Positions 17,705 to 26,828 of a stretch of 52,074 nt of DNA are shown piece by piece. The notes beneath the pieces are model-generated. The model was given only the letters and a program-made list of their open reading frames with translations, was not told the origin of the DNA and searched no databases. The position numbers and the translations under genes are program-made. This DNA comes from an uncultured Rhodospirillales bacterium (GTDB taxonomy: Bacteria > Pseudomonadota > Alphaproteobacteria > Reyranellales > Reyranellaceae). Within the stretch, counting starts at the first letter, position 1. The number at the start of each line of letters is the position of its first letter. The stretch is from the NCBI GenBank assembly GCA_902825855.1, contig CADECW010000033.1, forward strand, positions 1 through 52,074. The letters run 5' to 3'.

Positions 17705-18832
17705 TCAGTGCTTCCAGTGCTGCATCATGAGTTCGCGATGCTGGTTGGCATCGCCGAACAGGATCTCGCTGCTCTTGGCCCGCTTGAACCAGAGATGGGT
17801 GTCGTTGTCCCAGGTGAAGCCGATACCGCCATGCATCTGCACGGCGTGGACGGCCGTCTGCAGGTACGCCTCGGCGGCGCAGGCCTTTGCCAGCGCCGCG
17901 AGGGCAGGCAGTTCGTCATCGCCCTCGTCGAGCGCGGCGGCGGCGTAGTAAGCCGCCGACTTGGCCAGCTCGACATCGACCAGCATGTCGGCCGCCTTGT
18001 TCTTGGTGGTCTGGAACGAAGCGATCGAGCGCCCGAACTGCATGCGCATCTTGGCGTATTCAAGGGCATCCTCGCGCAGCCGGTCGGCGCCGCCCACCAT
18101 CTCGTTGGCGAGGAGCACCGCGGCCTGCTGCATCGTTCTTGCGAACGGTGCGGCGCCGGCGCCCACCTCGCCCAAGAGCTTGGCCTCGACCGAGCTGAAC
18201 GCGAGTCGCGCGAGCTTGCGCGTCTCATCCATGGTCTTGAGCCGCTTGCGCGCGAGACCCGGCGAGTTGCCTTCGACGGCGAAGAACGAGAGCCCGTCCG
18301 CGCCCTGCGAACCCGGCCGGCGGGCCAGCACGACGATCAGATCGGCGGTGTGGCCGTCGAGCACGAAGCTCTTGGCGCCTTCCAGTCGCCAGGCGGCGCC
18401 GGATTGCGTGGCGGTCATGGTGACACAGTCGGCGTCGTTGCCGCCGTCATCCTCCGAGAAGGCGAGGGTGGCGGTCTTCTCGCCCGCCGCGATCGCGGGC
18501 AGCAGCGCGGCCTTCTGTTCCTCGGTACCCGCATTCAGGATGGCGTTGGCCGCCAGCGCCGTCGACAGGAATGGCGCGCACAGCAGCCCGCGGCCCATCT
18601 CCTCGAGCACGATCGCGAGGTCGGCCTGGCCGAAGCCCGAGCCGCCATAGGCCTCGGGGATATGGATGGCGGTGAGCCCCAACTCCTGGTTCAGCTTCTG
18701 CCAGCCGTCGCGCTCGTAACCCTGGTCGGTCGCCATCAGGCGGCGCACCTCCTTGGTCGGCGAGCGCGCCTCGAGCGCGCGCCGCAGGCTGGTGCGGAAC
18801 TCCTCCTGCTCCGGCGTGAAGCTGAAGCGCAT
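17705..18832 (-). CDS. Acyl-CoA dehydrogenase family protein (A)
   Basis: A 375-residue acyl-CoA dehydrogenase starting MRFSFTPEQEEFR, with the HIPEAYGGSGFG, AFSEDDGGND and MHGGIGFTWDNDTHLWFKRA signatures. The usual catalytic Glu region near the C-terminus reads ILFGDANQHR. GGGAGGAAT lies before the ATG. Paired two-gene acyl-CoA dehydrogenases of this type form alpha2beta2 enzymes in actinobacterial steroid degradation; whether that holds here is inference. It is divergent from tadA. Confidence 0.93.
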   Translation of the reverse strand: MRFSFTPEQEEFRTSLRRALEARSPTKEVRRLMATDQGYERDGWQKLNQELGLTAIHIPEAYGGSGFGQADLAIVLEEMGRGLLCAPFLSTALAANAILNAGTEEQKAALLPAIAAGEKTATLAFSEDDGGNDADCVTMTATQSGAAWRLEGAKSFVLDGHTADLIVVLARRPGSQGADGLSFFAVEGNSPGLARKRLKTMDETRKLARLAFSSVEAKLLGEVGAGAAPFARTMQQAAVLLANEMVGGADRLREDALEYAKMRMQFGRSIASFQTTKNKAADMLVDVELAKSAAYYAAAALDEGDDELPALAALAKACAAEAYLQTAVHAVQMHGGIGFTWDNDTHLWFKRAKSSEILFGDANQHRELMMQHWKH

Positions 18833-18875
18833 GACATATTCCTCCCGGCCCGATGTTGGCGCTATTTTCCTCCTT

Positions 18876-19334
18876 ATGACCGGAACGACAAGAGCATCAC
18901 CGATGGAGCGCGCGCTCCGCGAAGCGCGGGCAGCCGCAGAGCGGGGCGAGGTGCCCATCGGCGCCGTGGTCGTCGGCGCCGACGGCGCGTTGCTCGCCGC
19001 TGCGGGCAATCGCACCGAGCAGGACGGCGATCCCACGGCCCATGCCGAGATGCTGGCAATCCGCGCCGCTGCGGCAAAGCTCGGCGCGCCGCGGCTGCCT
19101 GATTGCGACCTCTATGTCACCTTGGAACCCTGTCCGATGTGCGCGCAGGCGATTTCCTTCGCCCGGATCCGGCGGCTCTACTGGGGTGCGGCCGATCCCA
19201 AGGGCGGCGGCATCGAGCACGGTCCGCGCATCTTCGATCAGCCGACCTGCCATCATAAGCCCGAGCTCTATCCCGGACTCAGTGAAGGTGAAGCAGGCGA
19301 CCTGTTGCGCGCCTTCTTCAGGGAGCGGCGCTGA
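18876..19334 (+). CDS. tadA: tRNA-specific adenosine deaminase
   Basis: A 152-residue cytidine-deaminase-fold enzyme that converts A34 to inosine in tRNA-Arg(ACG). The zinc and proton-shuttle residues are in THAEMLAI (His and Glu) and LEPCPMCAQA (two Cys). The ATG at 18876 gives a 152-residue protein; ATG 18903 (143 residues, starting MERALREA) is equally compatible with family length, and neither has a strong ribosome binding site. Confidence 0.95.
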   Translation: MTGTTRASPMERALREARAAAERGEVPIGAVVVGADGALLAAAGNRTEQDGDPTAHAEMLAIRAAAAKLGAPRLPDCDLYVTLEPCPMCAQAISFARIRRLYWGAADPKGGGIEHGPRIFDQPTCHHKPELYPGLSEGEAGDLLRAFFRERR

Positions 19335-19358
19335 AACGTCACCTCTCTTCGGCCTACG

Positions 19359-20549
<1,191 letters not shown>

Positions 20550-20558
20550 CGCCCTCGA

Positions 20559-21017
20559 CTATCCCCGGCCGCGATAGGGCTGCACACCCGGGTCGGGCAG
20601 CCATAGTCCCTTGGGTGGCTGGCCGGTTTGCCAGAACACGTCGATCGGCATACCGCCGCGCGGATACCAGTAGCCACCGATCCGGAGCCAGCGTGGTGCC
20701 ATCACCTTTGCCAGGCGCATGCCGATCGCGAGCGTGCAGGCTTCGTGGAAATCGGCGTGGTTGCGGAAGCTGCCGAGATAGAGCTTCAGCGACTTGCTCT
20801 CCACGATTTTGGCGCGCGGCGCGTAGTCGATCACTAGATGTGCGAAGTCGGGCTGGCCGGTCACGGGACAGAGTGTGGTGAATTCCGGGGCGGTGAAGCG
20901 CACCAGATACAACGCCTTGGGCTGCGGATTGGGCACAGTCTCGAGCATGGCCTTGTCCGGCGAAGCGGGAGGGACGGCGGGCCGGCCGAGCTGGCTAAGC
21001 TTTGGGTATTTGGTCAT
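20559..21017 (-). CDS. queF: preQ0 reductase (NADPH-dependent nitrile reductase)
   Basis: A 152-residue single-domain (YkvM-type) QueF reducing 7-cyano-7-deazaguanine to preQ1. The catalytic Cys and Asp are in [14 protein letters not shown], and the QueF motif is [21 protein letters not shown] chose the ATG at 21017 (GGAAC eight bases upstream); an in-frame ATG at 21035 would add six residues. I looked for a preQ1 riboswitch between 21036 and 21127 and did not see a convincing one. Confidence 0.96.
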   Translation of the reverse strand: MTKYPKLSQLGRPAVPPASPDKAMLETVPNPQPKALYLVRFTAPEFTTLCPVTGQPDFAHLVIDYAPRAKIVESKSLKLYLGSFRNHADFHEACTLAIGMRLAKVMAPRWLRIGGYWYPRGGMPIDVFWQTGQPPKGLWLPDPGVQPYRGRG

Positions 21018-21124
21018 GTAGGTTCCAGAAGGCATCCAGATAGCCGGTCTCCCGGCCTTTCTACCACCTCCCGTGCGGTGTGTTGTGTCGTGACCGGGCC
21101 TTGGCCTCGCCGGGCCCCAGACAC

Positions 21125-21149
21125 AACAAAGCCGCCCGAAGGCGGCTTT
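21125..21149 (-). terminator. Intrinsic terminator of small secreted peptide gene
   Basis: AAAGCCGCC-CGAA/TTCG-GGCGGCTTT is a perfect nine-pair stem (21128-21149). Read on the minus strand it is followed by GTTGTGT, giving a T-rich tail. It lies 22 bases after the stop of the 27-codon gene and so ends its transcript before queF. Confidence 0.75.
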
Positions 21150-21170
21150 GCGCCGACTACCGTCGACCCG

Positions 21171-21254
21171 TTAAGGGCAGCACTGAGCCAGTGCAGGAAC
21201 GATCCCGGTGGCCAATGCCGCGAGTGCCGACAGTGTCGCGATGGTTAACTTCAC
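21171..21254 (-). CDS. 27-residue secreted Cys-Cys peptide
   Basis: An open frame of 27 codons, GTG start, with a near-perfect Shine-Dalgarno (AAAGGAGGTGATCC) just upstream. It begins MKLTIATLSALAALATG and ends PALAQCCP, that is, a full Sec signal peptide with an A-L-A cleavage site leaving only QCCP as the mature tail. A terminator follows immediately. The combination of signal peptide, perfect ribosome binding site and own terminator argues that it is expressed. Function unknown; the Cys pair could bind metal, or the signal peptide itself could be the product. Confidence 0.65.
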   Translation of the reverse strand: MKLTIATLSALAALATGIVPALAQCCP

Positions 21255-21423
21255 AGGATCACCTCCTTTCGATGTTGATGGGACCGTCACAGTCGCACAG
21301 CGCCCGGGCGGCCAACATTGGCGATCTGCCGCAGGCGCGCGGGCAGACTGCAGCCGCGCGCCCCGCTGCCGGACGCAGCAGAAATAGCCGTTGACGTTGA
21401 CGCTCAGACAGGAGGCGCCGAGA

Positions 21424-21507
21424 ATGGCGCGACATCAACGCATTGGACGGATTGGCACGATCCAAGTCACCGCCCGCGGGAGGTTGATGTGCGCATCCCG
21501 TTATTGA
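21424..21507 (+). CDS. Possible upstream ORF overlapping lipoprotein start
   Basis: A 27-codon frame beginning MARHQRIGRIGT, preceded by AGGAGG eight bases before its ATG. It overlaps the start of the next gene by 19 bases in another frame, so translation of it could control initiation at the lipoprotein GTG. Seen in sequence, but coding is unproven. Confidence 0.3.
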   Translation: MARHQRIGRIGTIQVTARGRLMCASRY

Positions 21508-21914
21508 GTGTCGCAGTCTTGTTGCTCTTGGCGGGCTGTGCCGGGCAGATTCCTCCCGGCGCGTCGGACACAGCTCTTGTGCCAGCAGGGATACCCCCAC
21601 AAATTTGCCGGACGTTCACCGCGCCGGTCATGATTGAAGAGCAGCAGGCGCAATCTGTCGGGCAAGCGTGCCAGCAGCAAGATGGAAGCTGGCAGGTCAC
21701 GTTGAACACTCCTGGACTGCCGCAGCAGGTCTACACTCTGCCGCCACAGGCCATCCAACTATATTCCTACCCCGAGCCATACTACTGGCGGGGCCCTTGG
21801 TTTTATGGACCGCCGTTTGGCGGTGGCCCGATAATCGTCGCCAATCGCTTCCATCACCATCGCTTCCAACGCAATGGTGGTTTCCGCGGCGGCTCTTACA
21901 GAGGCCGAAAGTGA
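21489..21914 (+). CDS. Lipoprotein with aromatic-Gly-His-rich tail
   Basis: A 141-residue lipoprotein. I chose the GTG at 21489 (GGGAGGT just upstream), which gives MRIPLLSVAVLLLLAGC, a proper lipobox with Cys17. The middle holds QACQQQDGSWQV, resembling the end of 17-kDa surface-antigen-like proteins; the C-terminus is rich in Pro, Gly, Tyr, His and Arg (FHHHRF, RGGSYRGRK). Family uncertain. The tail could bind metal or peptidoglycan. Confidence 0.7.
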   Translation: MRIPLLSVAVLLLLAGCAGQIPPGASDTALVPAGIPPQICRTFTAPVMIEEQQAQSVGQACQQQDGSWQVTLNTPGLPQQVYTLPPQAIQLYSYPEPYYWRGPWFYGPPFGGGPIIVANRFHHHRFQRNGGFRGGSYRGRK

Positions 21915-21992
21915 CCGTCAGGTGTCTAAGTGCCGCTGCCACGGCATGTTGGCGGCAAAGTCGTGCAATCATCATGTGCTAAGCCGGAGCTC

Positions 21993-23177
21993 ATGACTCA
22001 CCGCGTTGCCATCGTGGGTGCGGGCCCGTCGGGCTTCTATGCCGCCGACGGGTTGTTGCGCGCCCGACCTGACCTGCATATCGACATCATCGATCGCCTG
22101 CCCACGCCTTACGGGCTGGTGCGCGCAGGTGTTGCGCCCGACCACCAGGGCACCAAGGCGATCGTCCGCCAGTTCGAAAAGCTTTTGGGCCAACCTGATG
22201 TGCGCTTCGCCGGCAACATCGAGGTCGGCCGCGATGTTTCCTGGGAGGAATTCGAAGCGGCCTATGACGCTGTGATCGTCGCCACCGGCATGGTGATCGA
22301 CAGGAAGCTCGGCATACCGGGCGAGGACCTGCCGCACGTCTGGGGCTCGTGGCGTTTCGTCGCCTGGCTGAACGGCCATCCCGATTTCCGCACCGGCCCC
22401 GATCTTTCCCAAGTGAAGAGCGTGGTGGTGATCGGCAACGGCAACGTGGCGCTGGACGTGGCGCGCGTACTAGCCAAGGGCGCCGACGAGATGGCCAAGA
22501 GCGACATTGTGCCAGAAGCAGGCGCGGCGATCGCCAAAGCGCCGCTCGCGGACATCTACCTGATCGGCCGCCGCGGGCCGGAACATGCCTCCTTCACCAA
22601 CAACGAGCTTGCCGAGATGGGTCGGCTGGCGCGTGCCGTGCCGGTGGTCGACCGCACGGCGCCGAACGTGGCGCCGCCCGCAACCGATCCGACGCCCGAG
22701 CGGCTGCGCAAGACCAGAAACCTTGAGATCCTGAAGGGCTTTGCCGGGAACAAGGCGGGCGCAAAGCCGGTGACCGTGCATTTCTTGTTCGGGTCCACGC
22801 CCAAGGTGATCCGCCCAGGCGAGATCGAGCTGAGCACCGGAACCCTCGAGGCGGATCTCGTTACCACCTGCATCGGGTATAGCGGCGAGGAATTCCCCAA
22901 GCGCGACGATGTCTTTCCCGTCGGTTGGGCCAAGCGTGGGCCGACGGGCACCATTCCCACGAACCGTGCCGAAAGTCATGCCGTGGCTCAGCAGGTGCTG
23001 GCCTTCTTGAAGGACCGAGATCCCAAGAGCGGTCCCGACGTGCTGCCGATCGCCGTCGGCGCGACCGGCTGGCGTCGCATCGACAGGCACGAGGTCGCGG
23101 CCGGCGCGGCGCTGGGCCGCCCTCGCGTGAAATTGACGGACTGGCAGGCGCTGCTAGAGGTCGCGCAACACGGCTGA
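21993..23177 (+). CDS. FprA-type ferredoxin/adrenodoxin-NADP reductase
   Basis: A 394-residue FAD/NADP oxidoreductase. FAD-binding GAGPSGFYAADGLL is at the N-terminus, followed by RLPTPYGLVRAGVAPDH, and the NADP-binding site VIGNGNVALDVARVL in the middle; the GRRGPEHASFTNNEL segment is characteristic of adrenodoxin reductase and mycobacterial FprA. It passes electrons from NADPH to ferredoxins for P450s or other oxygenases. Partner ferredoxin is not encoded nearby. Start at ATG 21993 gives the expected N-terminus. Confidence 0.93.
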   Translation: MTHRVAIVGAGPSGFYAADGLLRARPDLHIDIIDRLPTPYGLVRAGVAPDHQGTKAIVRQFEKLLGQPDVRFAGNIEVGRDVSWEEFEAAYDAVIVATGMVIDRKLGIPGEDLPHVWGSWRFVAWLNGHPDFRTGPDLSQVKSVVVIGNGNVALDVARVLAKGADEMAKSDIVPEAGAAIAKAPLADIYLIGRRGPEHASFTNNELAEMGRLARAVPVVDRTAPNVAPPATDPTPERLRKTRNLEILKGFAGNKAGAKPVTVHFLFGSTPKVIRPGEIELSTGTLEADLVTTCIGYSGEEFPKRDDVFPVGWAKRGPTGTIPTNRAESHAVAQQVLAFLKDRDPKSGPDVLPIAVGATGWRRIDRHEVAAGAALGRPRVKLTDWQALLEVAQHG

Positions 23178-23224
23178 CGGCACTATTGTTGCTGCCGGCC
23201 GGGGGGTCATTCAGGGAGTTGTTC

Positions 23225-24808
23225 ATGTTGAAGTTACGTCGTCGTCTTGCCGGCGCGCTGGTCGCCGCTGCCGCCTTCACGGTACCCGTTGCCGGCGCGC
23301 ATGCGCAAACCACACTCAAGGTCGCGCTGCATTCGGACCTGAAGATCATCGATCCGATCTGGACCACGGCGCTGATCTCCACCCATCACGGCCACATGGT
23401 CTACGACACGCTGTTTGCGATGGACGACAAGCTGCAGATCAAGCCGCAGATGGTCGACAAGTGGGAGGTCTCGCCTGACAAGCTCACCTGGACCTTCACC
23501 CTGCGCGATGGGCTGGAGTGGCACAACGGCACGCCGGTGACGGCCGACGACTGCGTCGCCTCGATCAAGCGCTGGGCGGCCCGGGATTCGATGGGCCAGA
23601 AGCTGCTGAGTGTCACGGCCGATCTGAGTGCGCCCGACGCCAAGACCATCAAGATGGTGTTGAAGCAGCCGTACGGACTGGTGCTGGAATCGCTCGGCAA
23701 GTCGAGTTCGAACGTACCGTTCATGATGCCCAAGGGACAGGCGAGCGTCGATCCCAACACTCAGCTCACCGATGCCGTCGGCTCGGGCCCGTTCATCTTC
23801 AAGAAAGACGAGTGGAAGCCCGGCGAGAAAGCGGTTTACCTCAAGAACCCGAAGTACAAGCCGCGCCCGGAACCGGCGTCGTCTTTGGCCGGTGGCAAGG
23901 TTGCCAAGGTCGACCGCGTCGAATGGGTCTGGATCGCCGACACCCAGACGCAGGTCAACGCCCTGCTGAACGGTGAGGTCGACCTCGTCGAGATCGTGCC
24001 ACCCGACCTGCTGCCGCTTATGCAGAAGGACAAGAACATCAAGGTGCTCGCGACCAACACCTGGGGCCGCCAGTACTCGATGCGCTTCAACGTGCTGACC
24101 AAGCCGTTCGACAACGCCAAGGTGCGCCAGGCCGTTCTCTACGCCCTGGCGCAGAAGGAGTTCCTCGACGCCAATTCCGGCAACCCCGACTACTACAAGG
24201 AGTGCAAGTCGGTGTTCCCCTGCGGCTCGCCCCTGGAATCGACCAAGGGCTGGGAGGACAAGCTCTCGGGCAACATCGCCAAGGCCAAGGAAGTCCTGGC
24301 GACGTCGGGCTATGACGGCACGCCGGCGGTGCTGCTGCACCAGACCGACACGGCGGGCCACAACAACCTAGCCACGGTGGCCAAGGCGCAGCTTGAGAAG
24401 ATCGGCCTCAAGATCGATCTGCAGCCGATGGACTGGCAGACCCTGGTGAGCCGGCGCGCCAAGAAAGATCCGCTCGATAAGGGCGGATGGAGCGCCTACT
24501 TCACCTCGTGGGGTTCGCCCGACGTGCTCAACCCGGTGTCGGCCGCGTTCGCCAACGCCTCGTGCGAAAAGGCGACCTTCGGCTGGACATGCGATGAGAC
24601 CATCGAGAAGCTGCGCGACGCCTTCGCCGCTGAGACCGACCCGGCCAAGCAGAAGGCGATCGCCGAACAGGTCCAGCTGCGGATGCTGGAGTATCCGACG
24701 TTCGTGCCACTCGGCCAGTTCACGACGCCGACGGCGATCCGCACCAACCTGAATGGACTGATCACGCCCACGCCGGCTCTGGCGCTGTGGAACGTGGAGA
24801 AGAAGTGA
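23225..24808 (+). CDS. ABC transporter substrate-binding protein, family 5
   Basis: A 527-residue periplasmic binding protein with a Sec signal ending AGAHAQ. The family-5 (DppA/OppA/NikA) pattern is clear: LDPIW-like opening LKIIDPIWTTAL, the TWTFTLRDGLEWHNGTPVTADD signature, and the mature C-terminus of usual length. It should bind a peptide, nickel complex or similar solute. Permease and ATPase genes are not adjacent, so it is an orphan receptor. GGGAG lies before the ATG. Confidence 0.94.
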   Translation: MLKLRRRLAGALVAAAAFTVPVAGAHAQTTLKVALHSDLKIIDPIWTTALISTHHGHMVYDTLFAMDDKLQIKPQMVDKWEVSPDKLTWTFTLRDGLEWHNGTPVTADDCVASIKRWAARDSMGQKLLSVTADLSAPDAKTIKMVLKQPYGLVLESLGKSSSNVPFMMPKGQASVDPNTQLTDAVGSGPFIFKKDEWKPGEKAVYLKNPKYKPRPEPASSLAGGKVAKVDRVEWVWIADTQTQVNALLNGEVDLVEIVPPDLLPLMQKDKNIKVLATNTWGRQYSMRFNVLTKPFDNAKVRQAVLYALAQKEFLDANSGNPDYYKECKSVFPCGSPLESTKGWEDKLSGNIAKAKEVLATSGYDGTPAVLLHQTDTAGHNNLATVAKAQLEKIGLKIDLQPMDWQTLVSRRAKKDPLDKGGWSAYFTSWGSPDVLNPVSAAFANASCEKATFGWTCDETIEKLRDAFAAETDPAKQKAIAEQVQLRMLEYPTFVPLGQFTTPTAIRTNLNGLITPTPALALWNVEKK

Positions 24809-24818
24809 CCGCTTCTCG

Positions 24819-24847
24819 TTCCCTCGCCCTTACGACGGGCGAGGGAA
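24819..24847. terminator. Bidirectional terminator between convergent genes
   Basis: TTCCCTCGCCC (24819-24829) pairs perfectly with GGGCGAGGGAA (24837-24847) across a seven-base loop, between the stop codons of the binding-protein gene and the lactonase-like gene. The flanks are only mildly T-rich. Confidence 0.7.
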
Positions 24848-24856
24848 TGGTCTTCG

Positions 24857-25684
24857 CTAGTCCAGCCTGACCGCGATCCCCTTCATGTCGTCCCGCGACG
24901 CCGGATATCTAGTCATCACCTCGGCGTCGTGGCCGGGCACCACCATGTCGACGTGGCCGTCGGCGAGCTTCGTGAGCTTGTCGTATCCCGCCAGCATGTC
25001 GGCGACCGAGTAAACGATCGAGAACAGCTTCTTGTCGCGGATGCCCCAGTAGTAATGGCTGGCGTCCGAGGCCAGCACCAGCCAGCCGTTGCGCGTCATC
25101 ACCCGCACCGACTGGATGCCCATGGTGTGGCCGCCGATCAGGTGCACCGAGATACCCGGCTGGATCTCTTCATCGCCGTCGTGGAACATCACGCGCTTGC
25201 CGTAGACCGCGCGCACCATGCCGACGATGTCTTCGACCTCGAAGGCATGGCGGAACGGGTCGTGGCACATGTGCCGGCCGGTGGCGAACTGCATCTCCTT
25301 GTCCTGCAGGTGGAAGCGCGCCTTGGGGAATTTGTCCCAGTTGCCGACATGATCGTAGTGCAGATGGGTGACGATGACGTCCTCGACCTCCTTCGGGTCG
25401 ATGCCGAGGTCGTTGAGAAGGTCGGCGGGGTTGCGCTTGACCTCGCGGCCGCGCTGCTTGCCGACCTGGGCGTTGAAGCCGGTGTCGATCACCACCGGCT
25501 TGCCGCCGATCGCCCGATTGCCCGCCTCGTCGAGCGGGATCGCCACCCAGACGAAATAGTCCATGGGGAAGTCGGCATCATGCGGGTCAGGCGTGATCTG
25601 GACTTCCCAAGCCTTGCGCGGCAGATGGGCATATTTGACAGCATGCACCTCGTAGACAGGCGTAGAACGCATTTTTGTTTCCAT
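24857..25684 (-). CDS. Metallo-beta-lactamase-fold hydrolase, AHL-lactonase-like
   Basis: A 275-residue MBL-fold enzyme. The dinuclear zinc motif THLHYDHVGN is present, as are the downstream metal ligands His in LIGGHTMG, Asp in LASDASHY and His in VPGHDAEV. This arrangement matches the N-acyl-homoserine-lactonase (AiiA/AttM) subgroup, although many members hydrolyse other lactones or esters. No signal peptide, so probably cytoplasmic. It is divergent from the ACT-like gene. Confidence 0.9.
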   Translation of the reverse strand: METKMRSTPVYEVHAVKYAHLPRKAWEVQITPDPHDADFPMDYFVWVAIPLDEAGNRAIGGKPVVIDTGFNAQVGKQRGREVKRNPADLLNDLGIDPKEVEDVIVTHLHYDHVGNWDKFPKARFHLQDKEMQFATGRHMCHDPFRHAFEVEDIVGMVRAVYGKRVMFHDGDEEIQPGISVHLIGGHTMGIQSVRVMTRNGWLVLASDASHYYWGIRDKKLFSIVYSVADMLAGYDKLTKLADGHVDMVVPGHDAEVMTRYPASRDDMKGIAVRLD

Positions 25685-25732
25685 CGGTTTCCTCGATTGA
25701 AGAAAGCGTAGCCTGCCTGCCGGCCGCGACGC

Positions 25733-25804
25733 TATAATTACCTCATGGCCCGCATGGACCTCCTCGGTCGGCGAATTAGCACCCCGGTTTGCGCTGCAAA
25801 CCGG
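25733..25804 (+). promoter_or_regulatory. TATAAT box and perfect 5'-UTR hairpin
   Basis: A perfect TATAAT (25733-25738) is followed, in the transcribed leader of the small ACT-like gene, by the perfect inverted repeat CCGGTTTGC-GCT-GCAAACCGG (25784-25804). No T-run follows, so it is not an ordinary terminator. No good -35 box is spaced 17 bases upstream, suggesting an activator or an extended element. Confidence 0.5.
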
Positions 25805-25841
25805 AACGTCGCTGTTCGTCCGTCTTCCCGGGAGTCATTCC

Positions 25842-26096
25842 ATGTCGTCCGTCCTCGCGCTCAAGCGCAATTCGTCCACCGTCCGATATTGCTTCGAAGC
25901 CGACGCTGAGCCCGGCGTGTTGCCGCGCGCGCTCGAGCTCCTGGCCAAGCGCGGCCTCGTGCCGGCGCGCGTCTTCGCCCAGGCCGATGCCGATCTGCTG
26001 TCGGTCGAGATCGAGGTCGAAGGCCTCGAGCCCGACACCGCGGATCATGTCGGCCGCTGCCTTTCGCAGATCGTAGGCGTCCGACAGACGTTTTGA
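25842..26096 (+). CDS. Small ACT-like domain protein
   Basis: An 84-residue protein with an ACT-type beta-alpha-beta pattern: TVRYCFEADAEPGVLPRALELLAKRGLVPARVF, then DLLSVEIEVEGL and a final helix. It resembles the regulatory subunit of acetolactate synthase (IlvM/IlvH type) reduced to a single ACT domain. Such proteins sense amino acids. The start ATG has GGGAG about eight bases upstream. No partner enzyme is adjacent. Confidence 0.75.
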   Translation: MSSVLALKRNSSTVRYCFEADAEPGVLPRALELLAKRGLVPARVFAQADADLLSVEIEVEGLEPDTADHVGRCLSQIVGVRQTF

Positions 26097-26149
26097 CGGC
26101 GCTGTCCTGGTGCTTTCACTTCGTTCACTATGCGTGGTCGGCCGCTAGC

Positions 26150-26827
26150 TCACCCGGTGGCAAGCCGTTCGACGATGGCGTCGATGTGTACCCGCGCGCA
26201 GTCGATGCTCGGGAAGCCCGCCGTCTCCTCGTCGAAGATAACCGCGAGGTCGGTGCCGGCGAGCAGGATCGCCTCGACGCCGTCTCGCCGCTGCAGGTCG
26301 GCGGCGATGCGGCGCAGGCCGGCCGTATCCTCGTCATGGCCGCGCTGGGTGTCGAGGAGGCGCTGGTACGCCTTGCCGACGAAGGCGATTTCGTCGGGCT
26401 GTGGCTTCACGATGTCGACGCCCGAGAGCTGGCCCCACAGGCTGCCCTGCATGGTGAAGGTCGTGCCGAACAGCGCCACGCGTCTGAGCTTGCGGGCCTT
26501 CAGTTCCGCGCCGATCGCGTCGACGATGTTGATCAGCGGCAGTTTCAGGCGTGGCTCGAGCTCGGCGATGCAGATGTGCGGCGTCACCGCCGGCAGCACC
26601 GCGGCCTCGGCACCGGCGCGAGCGAGCCGTTCGATGAAGCCGGCGAGATAATCGGCAAGCGCTTCGAGGCGGCCATCGCGCACGTAACCCTGGCCGCGAT
26701 CGACGTCGGCGTGAACGAACACCAGGTCGGGCACGATGTTGCGGGCCTTACAGGTGGCGGTGATGCGTTTGTAGTAGTCGACGGTGGCGCCGACGCCCAG
26801 GCCGCCGACAATTCCGACGCAGCTCAC
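26150..26827 (-). CDS. Asp/Glu racemase-family protein lacking both Cys
   Basis: A 225-residue member of the aspartate/glutamate racemase superfamily, with the GIVGGLGVGATVDYYKRI start and FGTTFTM segment. In racemases a Cys or Thr lies in the L-C-x-N-T-x-H motif and a second Cys in G-C-T-E. Here these read LPAVTPHI and LAGTDLA, so neither catalytic Cys is present. The protein is either a different lyase/isomerase or a binding protein. GTG start, one base after the Bug-receptor stop, in a catabolic operon. Confidence 0.85.
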   Translation of the reverse strand: MSCVGIVGGLGVGATVDYYKRITATCKARNIVPDLVFVHADVDRGQGYVRDGRLEALADYLAGFIERLARAGAEAAVLPAVTPHICIAELEPRLKLPLINIVDAIGAELKARKLRRVALFGTTFTMQGSLWGQLSGVDIVKPQPDEIAFVGKAYQRLLDTQRGHDEDTAGLRRIAADLQRRDGVEAILLAGTDLAVIFDEETAGFPSIDCARVHIDAIVERLATG

Positions 26828-26828
26828 G

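Noticed and set aside
15734..17730. Long plus-strand frames of about 300 and 360 codons
   Set aside because: Antisense to the amidotransferase and acyl-CoA dehydrogenase genes, which carry clear family motifs.
17678..19102. 474-codon plus-strand frame running into tadA
   Set aside because: Antisense to acyl-CoA dehydrogenase A; only tadA, in another frame, shows motifs.
21018..21170. preQ1 riboswitch in front of queF
   Set aside because: No A-rich tail/pseudoknot pattern seen; the obvious hairpin is the terminator of the small peptide gene.
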